Of a stretch of 64,000 nucleotides of DNA, positions 13,516 to 25,260 are shown piece by piece. The notes under the pieces are model-generated. The model ran no database searches. It worked only from the letters and a program-made list of their open reading frames with translations, and was not told the origin of the DNA. Position 1 is the stretch's first letter; every line of letters begins with the position of its first letter. Source of the DNA: Varroa destructor (lineage: Eukaryota > Arthropoda > Arachnida > Mesostigmata > Varroidae); assembly GCF_002443255.2 (NCBI RefSeq), contig NW_019211455.1:39537449-39601448 (forward strand). The letters are read 5' to 3'. The position numbers and the translations under genes were made by a program.

Positions 13516-13597
13516 AGGATATCATATCATCGTGAAGGAGTCGAGAAGGATAGCATATCATCGTGAAGGAGTCGAGAAGGATAGCATATCATCGTGA
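13516..13597. repeat. 31-bp minisatellite, about 2.6 copies
   Basis: Units at 13516-13546 and 13547-13577 differ at a single position. A third, partial copy of 20 bases follows at 13578-13597. The unit begins AGGATAGCATATCATCG. The near identity of the copies suggests a recent tandem duplication in otherwise old sequence. Confidence 0.95.
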
Positions 13598-13846
13598 TGT
13601 TACGAATGCCAATATGACTGCACGAAAAAGGCTATTGAGTAATGACATATATATGAGGTAAATAGGTCAGGTTCTCTTGATTCCGCAGTTCATAACTGTA
13701 TCAACAGGTGTATCCGTTCATTATACTAGAAAACAGTTACACTGAATATAGATCGCTGTAGAGCGTTACCTCTATTCATTGTCCCGTACAATTTTGTTAT
13801 TTCAGCATGGTACAAATGCACGCTTCTAACAGGTCTCAGAACTGGG

Positions 13847-14094
13847 CTTAAGTTTATCACTTGGAACGTGACTCGTCGAACTCGAGAAGGCGAAAGCAAA
13901 GTCCGGCGCCCAAATTAGTATACATGATCGTTTCCAGTTTAGCCGAGATTTCCGTTATTACTTTGCCGGTGACAGCTTTCAAGGGAAAAGGTTACCAACA
14001 GCTAGTGGTCCAATTGATTTTACGGGACAGAAGGAAGCGCCCTCGGTATATTACTCTATGTAGACTAGTTTCAAGGCGTGGTGGACGTTGGTAA
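13847..14094 (+). pseudogene. Possible non-LTR endonuclease N-terminus
   Basis: The frame starting at 13847 reads LKFITWNVT. This resembles the first beta strand of the AP-like endonuclease domain of non-LTR retrotransposons, where the common pattern is LxIxTWNVNGLR. It stops at 13916-13918. A second + frame, from 13861 to 14094, continues for 77 codons with a Val/Leu/Ile strand pattern followed by an Arg-rich tail, and could be a shifted continuation. The next diagnostic motif, an acidic DxxLxQET strand, is not visible. This could be a broken LINE 5' part, but nine residues is weak evidence. Confidence 0.22.
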
Positions 14095-16559
14095 TGACAA
14101 ATGGCACTCACATCGGGCCGTATCATTGGTGCCCATTAGATTGGTCGGAACAACGCAGGGAGAAATACCGGATGTCGTCGTAAAGCCGTCAAAAATTATC
14201 TGATTTATTGTGCCATTCTGTGGTGGATAATAGTGCATGGCTTGCTATGCCAGTGATAATTATACAAATGTTCGCTATGTATATATTCGTACGTATGTGT
14301 GGTTTTCCACCAAGCAGCATATGACAGCGCTTTTCTGGTGCTCGGCGTACTTGAGAGCAAGATTGCCCATGAGAGATAGCAACTGCCATGATTGCTTAAC
14401 TCCTCATAGAAGTTATCAGCCCCGCGTTGTATGGCAAAGACAGCAAGTCTAGAGAACGAGATACCCTGGGTTGTAACGGGCGTGCGTGCATTCGTGAGGG
14501 ACATAACTTACTGCCACAGTTAGAAGCCAATACCATTCCGACGACCAAATCTGTCCCTATGACCATGGCCACTGTGGCAGTCTTTCACTGGTGCTTTGCA
14601 GATGCAAGTGGCAATTCCATGACATGTCTGTCTGTTAGAGTGCGTGCCTGCGAGGAGACCAACGCGAGCAGTAAGTTGAATCAAACAACCGATTTTTGTG
14701 TGAGACCATAAATGGCAACATAAAGACAAACTTCAAGAAAAAGTTGTAGCTTGGAAGTGTTTATATCGGAAACCCTTAATATACAAGGTGAATATATGCA
14801 CTTGTTAAACCAATAAATGCTGCATTTGATGTTTGTCGTACACGTAAGTCGTGTAATGAAGTTATCAATCGTGAATACCGATGTATGTGGACGTGGAGCA
14901 TATTGTATAAGGACGGCGATTCGGACGGAGACAACTTCAAAATGTCGCCAAGCGAACACAAGTGAACGTATTTATGTAAATGTTTTTTATACATACGAAC
15001 TTTTTATATCTTTTACTTAAATACAACATCAGTAAGATAGATCCCTTTGGCATTTCCTTATGGCAATCATCTGCTTCATCCAGTTTTTGGCCACCTTTCC
15101 GCATACATCTGGCCTTATCTCTGGCACGGATATTCTCCTTGAACTTTGTTGCCAACCATAGGAGAGAAAACCATCGTAGTTTTTGAATTTCTTTATGTAC
15201 ATTAGTTAAAAATGAGTTTAGAGGTTACATTGGGAAATCCTATTAAAGTCAGCTTACCATAATTTAAACTAACGCCCCGCAATGTTTAGCATTACGACTG
15301 TGGAAAGCCCTCTTCGCAGTATAGAAAAGATAAAAAAAGAAAAAGTATTTCAGATATTCTGCTGCGGCCACTTTGTGCAGCAGCTGGAGCTGCGCATAGG
15401 TCATGCATAAACACTCTATAAAAACCACACCTAAATGCCCCTCTTCTTTGTCTGAGCGAAGTAAATAGAAAGTACGTCAAATGCTCGTTCTTGGCCCCCG
15501 TTCTTCATAATTGTTAAACCAGTCAATGGCACGCTGTACATAAACAAGTAAAGGCTTTTTGGAAAAAAATACGTTTTTTGATTCGTTTACTTTAAGAACT
15601 TTTGACTTTGTTGTTAAGCCAAAACGTATACAGGAGATAGGGTAGGACTCATAATCACAAGTTTAGACAATAAAATCAACTATTTATGCCAAAAAGGCAG
15701 ATTCTTAAGTTCTTTATTCGTATGACATGTATTTGATTTGCTGAGAATTTCTACATTACTTCAGTTAGTAAAGTACGTAATCATTTTTCTTTTGTCCAAT
15801 AGATAAAAAGTTAAAGTTACGAACTCTAAGGAGTCGTAAAATTGCGACATGTATACTTAATTAAAAGTTCTTGACCGGTTCGATAATAAGCAACTTTAGG
15901 AAATTCCGCTTATTCAGCGAACGCTCAGTGATAATCCAATCAAAATATACATTCCAAAAAATAAAACTTGATTTGAATTTTTTTTTTTCTAGTACTTCCG
16001 TTTTTAAAACCAAACGAGACACACGAAGGGCAAAAGATTACAAAGTACCCACATTTTTACGGCTGTAAAGGAGTCCTTCTTCTTTAATGCACCAGTTTAA
16101 ATGTCCGACCTGTCAGTATATATATAACGAATGCCTTTATGTGGAACCAATACCATTAGATAAGGGCTCCTTTTAAAATGATATAAGGGAGCTTTTAGCC
16201 ATGGTGGAGAACAGTGTTTATCGTAAGATGATGATCTATGGCAAACAAAAAAGTAGTGCGGACTCCATTCCATAGAAAACTGAAGTCATTGAAAAAAATA
16301 ATCGTTGGTATTTTACTGCTTCGATGCGGTCGGTAGCGCAAAAGCGTTTTGTGGGTATGGCTACTGCCATATCGTCCATTGTTGGATACAATTTAGACAC
16401 ACGTTATGTGGCGCAGTCACATTTGAGGCTGCTAAAATCCCGAGACTTCATCAGCTCTCTAATCCTCTCAAGAAGATCACAGCCAATAATTTTTGATTTG
16501 TGTCTAGAAATTTTTTAATCATGGACGTAAAAATCAATTATGGAAACGATTATTGGTTT

Positions 16560-16990
16560 ATTCGTGATTCGTGAAATCGTACGTGCCCGTTGTGATAAAA
16601 TCGAATTTCTGGCCAATATTCATGTTTTAAATTTAGTGTACCAAAAACTGAAACCGCCAGGAAAGAGGTTTATCTGTAATTTCTACCAAATGATATATAA
16701 CGGCGGCCAGATAATGCATGTAAAAGAAAGTCGTACACCTTCGAGCAAGACAACACACCGGCTCATACTATGCTGTTAATGTAGGGTTAGTTGTTTGAAA
16801 GCCTGGGCATAACCTCAAAGCACACATGGCAACCATATATGAATCTATTCCATTGCTGTATATGAAGGACTATTGAACGAGAGTTTAATAAGCCTCGAGA
16901 TAAGAAAGTCGGCTCGTTAGCTAGCGCTATCACAAAAGGGTCTGCTTAATTGCGAATGGAAACTTTAAAACGAGCCTCCGATAAATGTTT
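16560..16990 (+). pseudogene. Decayed Tc1-like transposase (DDE region)
   Basis: Positions 16740-16769 encode FEQDNTPAHT, an excellent match to the second catalytic aspartate block of Tc1/mariner transposases (FQQDNAPxHT). After two stops, the same frame gives a segment with SLGI and, about 15 residues further, WQPYMNLFHCC. This is where Tc1 elements carry the W-P-x-SPDLNPIENLW block holding the last catalytic acid; here that acid is lost. Upstream frames (16540-16779) run in a shifted phase. The reading frame is broken by several stops and shifts, so no active enzyme can be made. Terminal inverted repeats were not found by eye. The Tc1 assignment, as opposed to general Tc1/mariner, rests on these two blocks. 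Confidence 0.5.
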
Positions 16991-17331
16991 ACTCGAATTA
17001 AAGCTGTGACCAGAAGTCATTCAATAAATATGACCGTCAAGATTAACAGCCGCAAAGCAGTTTGTTGAAAGCTTTGTTTTTTTTTTCCATATACAGTCGT
17101 TGAAGATATAGTAAACAAAATTCCCGACTTAAACCGATCACGCTCTGTCGAGCTCTCTGCAGTTAATTATTTCAAGTCTCATACACCTGTTAGGAATATC
17201 TCTTTGCATCTATTAAAAAACTAATGAAATATATGAGATCACAATAGTACCACACCGAGTATCATCACCGAGTTAAGAAACGTTTGTAGTATTAGTTGCT
17301 CCTGTCGAAGTCGTTCGATTATTATAAATAA

Positions 17332-17868
17332 GGACCTGAATACTGGGCTTCACCGCTACAGCCAAGCAAGAGGAAACGGCAGATTGAAATAAATGCTGAT
17401 GATGGTGGAATACATATTAGTGTACGATTTTGTCACTCTCCTCTTGTAGTTCGCTCTCCAAGGGGAACAGGGGTGTCCACAAAATCAGCTTCAGCCAGTA
17501 GAGGGTGCAACAAGCTTTCCATCGATTTTTCCATGCATTTAGTACTTGTATCTCTCTCATCTGATTCTAATGATAGACGCAGTCGTCGAAAACTCCGCGT
17601 TTGCTAGTCGAGTAGGTACTGTAACAACAGAGGGTATTGTTGCAAAGACGGATATGCAGTTAGCCAATCAGCGGGATGGTGCTTAGCAACGATGATAGCA
17701 AAAATCGTCGCCGCTATAATTATCACGATTGTTGCTGAAAATGTGTGCGATAACGAACCTGCCCAATGCAAAAGAGCTGTGGCAAATCATACACGTCAAC
17801 AAGCTTGGTCTGTCTGCATCTACCGCGGTGTTCTCTCTTCTGGTGTGTCAGGCCCGTGTCTACCTTGA
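17332..17868 (+). pseudogene. Unknown 178-codon frame broken by a single stop
   Basis: One + frame stays open from 17332 to the stop at 17866-17868 except for one TAG at 17605-17607. The first part (91 codons) is basic and Ser-rich, with a nuclear-localisation-like SKRKRQ early on. The second part (86 codons) begins with a Cys-rich stretch, including a CC pair and four other Cys. Then come a hydrophobic segment of about 15 residues starting MIAKIVAA (ATG at 17692) and a further Cys-containing region. A weak acceptor (CCGCTACAG) ends just before the SKRKRQ part. Past 17868 the same phase continues with fewer stops than expected to about 18.2 kb. I do not recognise the protein. It may be an old gene or transposon frame; the mix of a basic region, Cys-rich region and membrane-like segment is unusual for noise. 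Confidence 0.25.
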
Positions 17869-19001
17869 GCGCTCACTCATGAAGTTCCGGAGCTCTAGTA
17901 AAGGAAGTTTTATTGCTTCAGTTAGCTTGCTTATACCAACAATATATGCCAACAATTAGTCGTTGTAGCTTTAAGGACTGCGCTAAGAGATACTGAGGAA
18001 GTAGTTCGGTAGAGATCGCTTCTGGAGCCAACAACAGTGCGAAATAGTAGTCCTAAAAATGACACCTATCTGGAGAACCTGATGACTGGAAGGGAGGAAC
18101 TACTTTAATATTCCATTCTAACGACGAAGTGTACTTGGATTCTCCATGGTGATAGACACAGGCGAGCCCAATAGCATCGGGTCCATTATTTGTCAACTCG
18201 GCCAGCTTGGTTTATTCAATTGCTCTTACTTTGATCCGTGAAGGCAAACACTTAGAAATCGTCAAATAAAAAACTCAGCTTATTATCCCAATGCCACTAC
18301 AAACAATAGTAGGTAGATGGCCTCGACGCCGAAGGCTCGCCACGGAAAACGCAGCCTAACAAAGTAATCGATCACCTCAGGCCAAAATAGAGTGATTCTG
18401 ATAGCGGTCGCCTTTTTGCGGTTGGCCTGTATATTTCGGACATCCAATTCCTCTAAGACATTCTAAGTTGAGGCTGTGCCGCACTGCGCTTAACGCGTCA
18501 AAAAAAAACCTCTAGCAAAAGCAGTTTTAAAGCCAATTCTAGCTACGGCTAACTCAAAAACATCATACTGCACACGTAATCGAACTACTGACCCAGGTTT
18601 AGGTAAAAACACCACAGTTTTTTTTCGTATGTAACAGTTTTCAGTTCGATCATTTAGAGCATAGGTTTGAGATTTTTGCGATCAGCAGCTTTCTCAAAAT
18701 CTGATAATCTTTAGGGTGTCAAGACAAGGCGTTATCACCTAAAATCTGTCGCTAGCGTAATCTCCAGATATTTTCTCTGGATTAGGATGGTAAAAGAATT
18801 AGGACTACACCAACTAAAGTATATCGCTAGCTTAGTGACGATATTCTTTCAAAGTATAAACAGCCAGAGCATTTTAAAATAGTTCTTTCGTATCTTTTGA
18901 ACGCCTATATTGACTGACCTAAAGATGAGTCATTATTACAACAGCTTTGTTTATATTAGAAACTATATTAGAAAAAGTAAATTAATTTCATCAAAAAGTA
19001 A

Positions 19002-19223
19002 CCGGTTTGTCCACATCATTTATGTGCACTTATTCAACAAGGGGCTCGTATAAAATCTCTTATTCGATTAAAAGTTCGTAGAAAATGTGCCGTTACCAGA
19101 CGGAACTGGTTCCGTCTTATTGATAATGTGCCAACTGTGTGTGTGGGAAACAAGAAGCAGTTTCTAGAATACATGCCTCGACAAAGAGTTTGGCTGCCAA
19201 AGAGTATTTCTTCGGAAAAATAA
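19002..19223 (+). CDS. Unknown coding-like frame, 73 codons, no ATG
   Basis: The frame is open between stops on the + strand and strongly basic (many Arg, Lys and Gln), with several Trp and Phe, for example RRNWFRLIDNVP. It has no ATG near its start, so it would have to be an internal exon or a relic. It contains an inverted repeat (19098-19117). A 71-codon minus-strand frame overlaps it. No family recognised; a decayed transposon segment is the simplest guess. Confidence 0.15.
   Translation, partial: PVCPHHLCALIQQGARIKSLIRLKVRRKCAVTRRNWFRLIDNVPTVCVGNKKQFLEYMPRQRVWLPKSISSEK
19098..19117. repeat. 9-bp perfect inverted repeat, 2-base spacer
   Basis: AGACGGAAC and GTTCCGTCT flank TG. This is a tight palindrome of the sort that can act as a dimeric binding site or cruciform seed; no function can be assigned. 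Confidence 0.7.
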
Positions 19224-19979
19224 AGTTGGGGTATGATAGTGGGTTTCAAGCACTGCCAGTCGAATGGGGTGCGATAACCTTTTTATTTTTATGTGAATTG
19301 CATGAAGACATGGGCAGATGCAAACGCCCGCGTTTAGGCACTTTTCTCTGTCGAATTTTTCGCTAAATTGAATTTCCACCCTCAGTCAACAAGTAGCTTT
19401 GAGTCAACAAACAACCCCTGGAAATCCGCGACCATAAAAGGTGTTTGCTCGTGTATTTTTTCTACAAGAGTAGTGCGCTCCGACCGTACTTGGTCTACCT
19501 TTTCATGAATGTTTTATGAAATTTTCAGCAAAAAATGGACTCGCAGATCTTTTAGAATAGAAGGTGCAAGATTTGCTATAACGAGTGTGCGCTAAAACGC
19601 ATTGTCGAGCATTTAATGGAACTATCAGTGCTAGCAAAGATAACATTAGACAAGATTGGCTGTAAGTACTCTCTTTAACATTACATGTAAGTTCAAGAAC
19701 TTTCGCTCAAGTTGATACCGATCTCATATTTAATGAAACAGCTAATTCATTGTCGTATTATGCTGCAACTCTATATACGTCACGCATGTGTCAGTAAAGT
19801 CTACCATTTCACTGTGAGAGCCTTTAACTGCTAGCTCTCTGTCAGTCGCAAATTCGAAAACAACCAGATTAGAATTTAAGCTAGATAATACTGTATACGC
19901 AGTAGCCCATAGGCCAGACAAAGGATAGCGATGTCCTCCGCAAATACAGAATATAGGAAACATCTATATCGAGTGAACA

Positions 19980-22900
19980 AGTAGGAATTAAAGTAGTTCG
20001 GGGGATCAAAGCTTCTTGAGACAGTATTTAATGCTACGTTTTAATGCGGTTAAATCTTGGTGAAGGATGAAAAGGTGGAGTTGAGCACAGCTCAGAGGAA
20101 GCCTTTAGGGGGTTATCTTTTGAGCCCTCAAAGGTTCTGCAATGATTAATAACACTCCGGTTAATCATTAAAAATAGAGGAAAACGTATGATGATGTAAC
20201 GACTGGATAATACGAATTGGATGATGTATGAATAGCAATATTTGCACCAGGATCAGTGTTTCTACATCATGCAACTGGAAATGATACACGAGGTTTATCG
20301 AAAATATTCTTGTTAGGAGGGTTCAATCACGGCCACAGTCTTATATTATCAATCTCAGAGAATTACTTCTATTTAATCCGGACTGGTAAGTTGTCAGTTC
20401 TGTTACTAGTTAGAAATGGAGTATCGATTATGTTGCATAGTCTTTATGTATCTGATTTGATGCTCAACTGATAACTATGTGAAGCTAAATCAATCAACTA
20501 ACTGAGGGGTAATAAGCAAATAGAATAGTTTGCATCAGACCGTTCACTAAAAGAAGTAATATATTTGACAAGATGGATAGCTATCGGCGAATCGATGAAA
20601 AAAAATCAATGATGAAATCTTACATCTTACTTATTACGTGGAACGTATTATTATTCCTATCATTATTAGGAATTTAGCAACCAATCTCTTCATCTCTCCT
20701 GACACATTTCTATATATCGCTCGCACATACGAAACCGCGTCAATGGTTCAAAATTTTGTCTCATCTTTACCAGCTGCATTATTACAAATCGTGTAATCGC
20801 CGCTCAACCACAGTCTATGACACGTGTCTCAACGGGTTGGATGTAAGTTCATCGTAAGGAACTATGAATGGAGCTGATCCGTCCATATTTTATTAGATTC
20901 AATATGTCGAACTAGCTACCCTTTGGTGGTAAGGAAGGAAGTAACGGTGAGACAAAAATAGTCGTTCATCTTTCAAGATCACACCAAACATACCTTCTAA
21001 ACACGGTTACTGGCAACGCTTAAATTAAATCCGAATCCGTAAAGGCTGGAACAACGAAACATCCAAACTATCAGCCATTTTCCAATAAAGTTTCCACCGA
21101 AGCCACATTCCCCCTGGCAGTATCCTGCTATAGGTCTCCGTCTCGTTCGATTTGTATTACCGTTATATCGAAATCAGCCTGACCAGAAAACGGCGCATTG
21201 CTGAAGTATAAACAAGCTAAACTATATATCTGGACGTTACCTGGTTAGGTAAACGACAGGAAAAGAACGAACAATTATATCCAACGGTCTCATTACAGGC
21301 TTCAATAGCCAGCCTTGTATTCGTATCCGTTACGATAGTAACGGAACAAGTAACTTTCAACCAATCCGATTTCGAAACCAGAGTTCTGGTTTTCATTAGA
21401 GAGGTCAGTCGATGCTAAGGAGAGGCTGTAAGCACCAGGCAGACGGTAAAGATGACAGCCAGTCAACGTTAGTTTCTATTCGAAAAAGCGGGACAGATAT
21501 GCGTCTTGTCTGCGGGCAGTTGCCTATGTCTTTGCGACCTAGCGCTTTTCGCTAGATATCTGTAATTGGAAGAAGCAGCCAAATGAAAACCAAAGGTTTC
21601 GTGAGGTGGAAAGTCTCATGGGAAGCAAGGCTCCCATTTATCGTTACCTCTGCAAAGGCAATCAACCCATCTCCTTCACACAAACTGCTTCAGGTCCTTT
21701 TGTAGTCTCAAAAAATATTCTTTCACCTTTGTATATTCACAAAGAGCCCTCCCACAAGACCTTATCAGATCCACTTCATTCTCGGCATTTTTTGCAGGAA
21801 CATTTCTACTATTGCATGGCCAGTTGGAAGTCAGGCTCAAATTCTATTGGTTGTACTATTACATACAATGTTCTAAGCCTACGTTCGAAACATGATCAAA
21901 CGCAGTCAATATGTGCCGTTTCCTGCGCTATATATTTAGTAGCTGGTAGGCAGGCAACGTGGTCGTTATGGAGCAGATTGTCTATAACAGACAATGTAAC
22001 CTATGTACGTATTTTAGTTCTCACGAATATACGTGCCGTGCTGCGCCTCTCACCTGTATGTTCGACGAGCTACTTTTCAATAGCTACATCGATTCTTTCA
22101 AGAGTTACCTGATAGCGCTTGTCTAACATGCAGTGCCTCTAGTTTCTCACTCTTTCTCTACATTCTGTTTTTTTCCCTTTTGTCATGCCTAACCTAAGAA
22201 CGTAAAAGTGGTTTGCCGATGAACCAGCGCCAAGCAACGCCAACTTGTCGTAATACGTTCGTATGCTATTCTGCGTAGTTGCTACATGGTACGCCCCGTT
22301 GTGCGGACGACTCACTACTGGCGAACTGTAATTAAGGGCCAAGTACTAATGAAGATCTATTCTATTGGTAGCCGCTTCTGACGCGTACTTGCGACGACGA
22401 TGAGCTACCGGCGATCAACGATTCTTGCGACTCGGGGGAGCGTTCCTTTCTTCTTAGATAGAGACTTTTGCCATTTGAGGACTGGTGAGGAGAAATACGG
22501 GCTTTTTTTTAAAGAGGCGGATGCTGTTCTGCGTGGCGGCGGTCAAAATAAGATTGGTTTCTCCTGTTTTCGTATTAGCATGCTAATAACGTAATTTACC
22601 TACAGCTTAGACTTTACCTCTTCTCGGTATGGTGGATTGAGCTAACTTGTTGCTAGGTGCAGTATCATGGTTTGTTGACGTCAATAAAAATGAAGTAAGG
22701 CTGCGATATATAAGATTGCCTGAAGGAAAGATATTTCAAAAGTACGCCGGTCTCGAGTGACAGCGTAATACCTAGAAAGACACGCAAGTCGTATCGATTC
22801 GCAGGATGCGAAGGACGCGGCATGGGGCATGGGGCATGGGCGCTGTCGAGATAGGTACAGTCAATGTGTAACAGAAAAAAGTGATGCCACGAAAATAAAT

Positions 22901-24228
22901 CTAGATCATAGGAGAAACATGCGCAGTCTATGTTTCGAGAGCGTAAGAAGAAAGATAATTATAATCTATATTCTGATTGACTTTCTATTTTAAAAGATCG
23001 TACACTATAGTATTTATTTACTGAACGTTTTAATTGTCATTATGCGCTAGTGGCTGATATCAATAAAATTCAGCACAACGACAGTCATCGATCGTATGCA
23101 AGAAAAACATTTAGTTATTTTTATGTTATTACTTCAGGTGGCTGGTTAGCCCGCCTCAACTGAACTGTTACAAAATGTATGACTTTTTTCAATTTTTCGG
23201 TCATCTTGAGGAGGTAATGCTGCACTTCGTATGCTACTCTGCTAATCATCAGTAAGAAAGATATAGACATTAGGCTCCGAACTGCTCTTCAGGACGCAGT
23301 TCATTAGGACCCGCTTACTCCAGCTAACATCCAGGACTATCGAACATTAGGGGGTGATGGTGAGCTTACCACGTTTTTGGTGCTCCATTGCTGAATCTTT
23401 GCTTGCCCAGTTATTATTAATCTGCCAATAGGGAAAATATCGTTGTTAATCACTAGCGAAGCCGAGGCTCGGTAGGGTAAATATGTTGCTACAATATAAT
23501 CTAAACTGATGACGGTATGTTAATTTCTAGGCGTACCCATTGGCGGCGACACGACGGTGCTGCGATGGCATTAACATGTATAGTACTGCGTGTCTCACAG
23601 TTTAATGAACTTAACTTACAATAGTTATTATTATACCTATAACGAAAAGAACCACGTAACATAAATAAAGTATTTAATAGCTGACAGCAGGACTGTGATG
23701 ATTAGGGACTCAATAACAGAGCTAACTTCGTGTGCATATTTCTTTGTGGATTTCAGGTGATAGCGCAGCATGGAAGATGTACCGCGTCGTGCTTGCTAGC
23801 TTATCTCGATGTCCTTTTTCTGGCCAAAATGTCGCTCTGTTTTGTATGTACATCGCTATGATTTCGGTATACGTACGTATGATTTGCCATGTAAAAAGCA
23901 ATTCAAATGCTGCAAATCCGGCTGGAATTTTCCTGCCTTTAGGAAAAACGCCCAGGAGAACAACGATGTCGGATAGATACTGTATTATGTATATGTCTAG
24001 CCTTAGTACGATATTAGCGCAGTATTTCGTTGTAGCTAAAGGTATATGGTGGCCTAGGTTAAAGGATAACCTGATTCGGACATTTTGGAACGTTTGCCTC
24101 TAGAATAAGCCATTGCAATTAATGTCAATCGAGTTTGATGACAGATTAGTGATGTTCAATTTGTAACAGGTAGCTCGGCTAGAATAATATTGTTCAATAT
24201 TCAATTTGTCAAGGATTGGACGTTTTAG
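19980..24228. other. No recognisable gene
   Basis: This holds the longest open frame of the window (168 codons, + strand, 21606-22112, starting at GTG). It overlaps a minus-strand frame in the same place whose residues look at least as protein-like (about 55 codons near 21680-21845, rich in Glu, Lys, Arg and Leu). I could not assign either to a family, and one frame of this length is close to chance expectation for 64 kb. A three-copy CATGGGG repeat lies at 22821-22840. Confidence 0.35.
22821..22840. repeat. CATGGGG tandem repeat
   Basis: Three consecutive 7-base units are present, the last one lacking a base. Confidence 0.9.
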
Positions 24229-24273
24229 CTAGGATTCTTTTTCCTAGGATTTTTTTTCCTAGGATCTTTTACA
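24229..24273. repeat. 15-bp tandem repeat, 3 copies
   Basis: Units start at 24229, 24244 and 24259, each beginning CTAGGAT followed by a T/C run. The copies differ at one to a few positions. Confidence 0.9.
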
Positions 24274-24879
24274 AACCGTGCCTTTTGTTTAGCGGAGTCT
24301 AGAAAATGTACGACCTAAGTCAGATGATTAAATATTCGCGATACGATTTACTCGCTGAATTTTACCTAGTCCTACAGAGTACATCGGCACTTCGGCAGAA
24401 CGTGGACTATCTATTCAATCGGCGTTTCAATCCACCCAGGGTTCCCCCCTATTCTAATTATGTGAGTTAACATCAACAATTCCGACAATGACTGAAAGTT
24501 TCTGAAAATGACTGGAGATCACTTTTCAGTTTTTTTTTTCCGAGAAGTTATTGAACAACTACAATTATGTTCAATATACGGTAGTAACTTTAGTGTTACA
24601 CACTTATATTGTTCGTCGTATTTTTAAAACGACTGTTCCCAAAGGCGTCGAATCCGTGTAGGAATGAATAAGTTTAGAATTCACTAACCACAAAACAAGT
24701 TAACAGAACTAGTTACGAGATATCCGATTGAAGGAGGGCTTTTTCTAGCCATCTAAACGTACCCAATTTATGATAACTTTGCGTCAAAGCTTTTTTTAAC
24801 AAATTTAGAGCCAAATGTGTAAGCACCGTCAATTAGAAAGGAGCGTCACCTGTTATTGTCAAGGATGCAGTTATCCTAC

Positions 24880-25260
24880 ATCAATCATAATTCAAAAAAC
24901 ATATTTTATTTTATTAATAACAAAATTTTATTGAAAAAATCCGTTTTCTTCTAGATACAGTCTTCTTGTTAGGTGGCACCCAAATGTATCTTTACAGGAA
25001 AACTATTATTACTATTGGTTTTTTTGATAGGATGTGATTTGATAATTTAATGTGTTCTTTTTTTGATAAGAATGACGATATTATTAAATATAATTATTAT
25101 TAACTTTTGTTTATAATATAAAGACTTTTGTTGTGGTATAGTAAGAGTGGCATAGCTCATAAAAACATTTGAAGTTAACCTTAAAAAAAGATATTTATAT
25201 TTACAATGTGAAAATGTTAAATGAAAAGAAATTTTTGGAAATTTTTATTTTTCGTTCAGT
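24880..25260. other. Strongly AT-rich tract
   Basis: This tract is composed mainly of A and T with ATT/TTA runs and T homopolymers. There is no coding potential. It could be matrix-attachment-like or an old repeat tail. Confidence 0.6.

Noticed and set aside
21606..22112. Longest open frame of the window (168 codons, +)
   Set aside because: It starts at GTG, resembles no family, and one frame of this length is close to chance for 64 kb read in six frames. The opposite strand looks equally protein-like.
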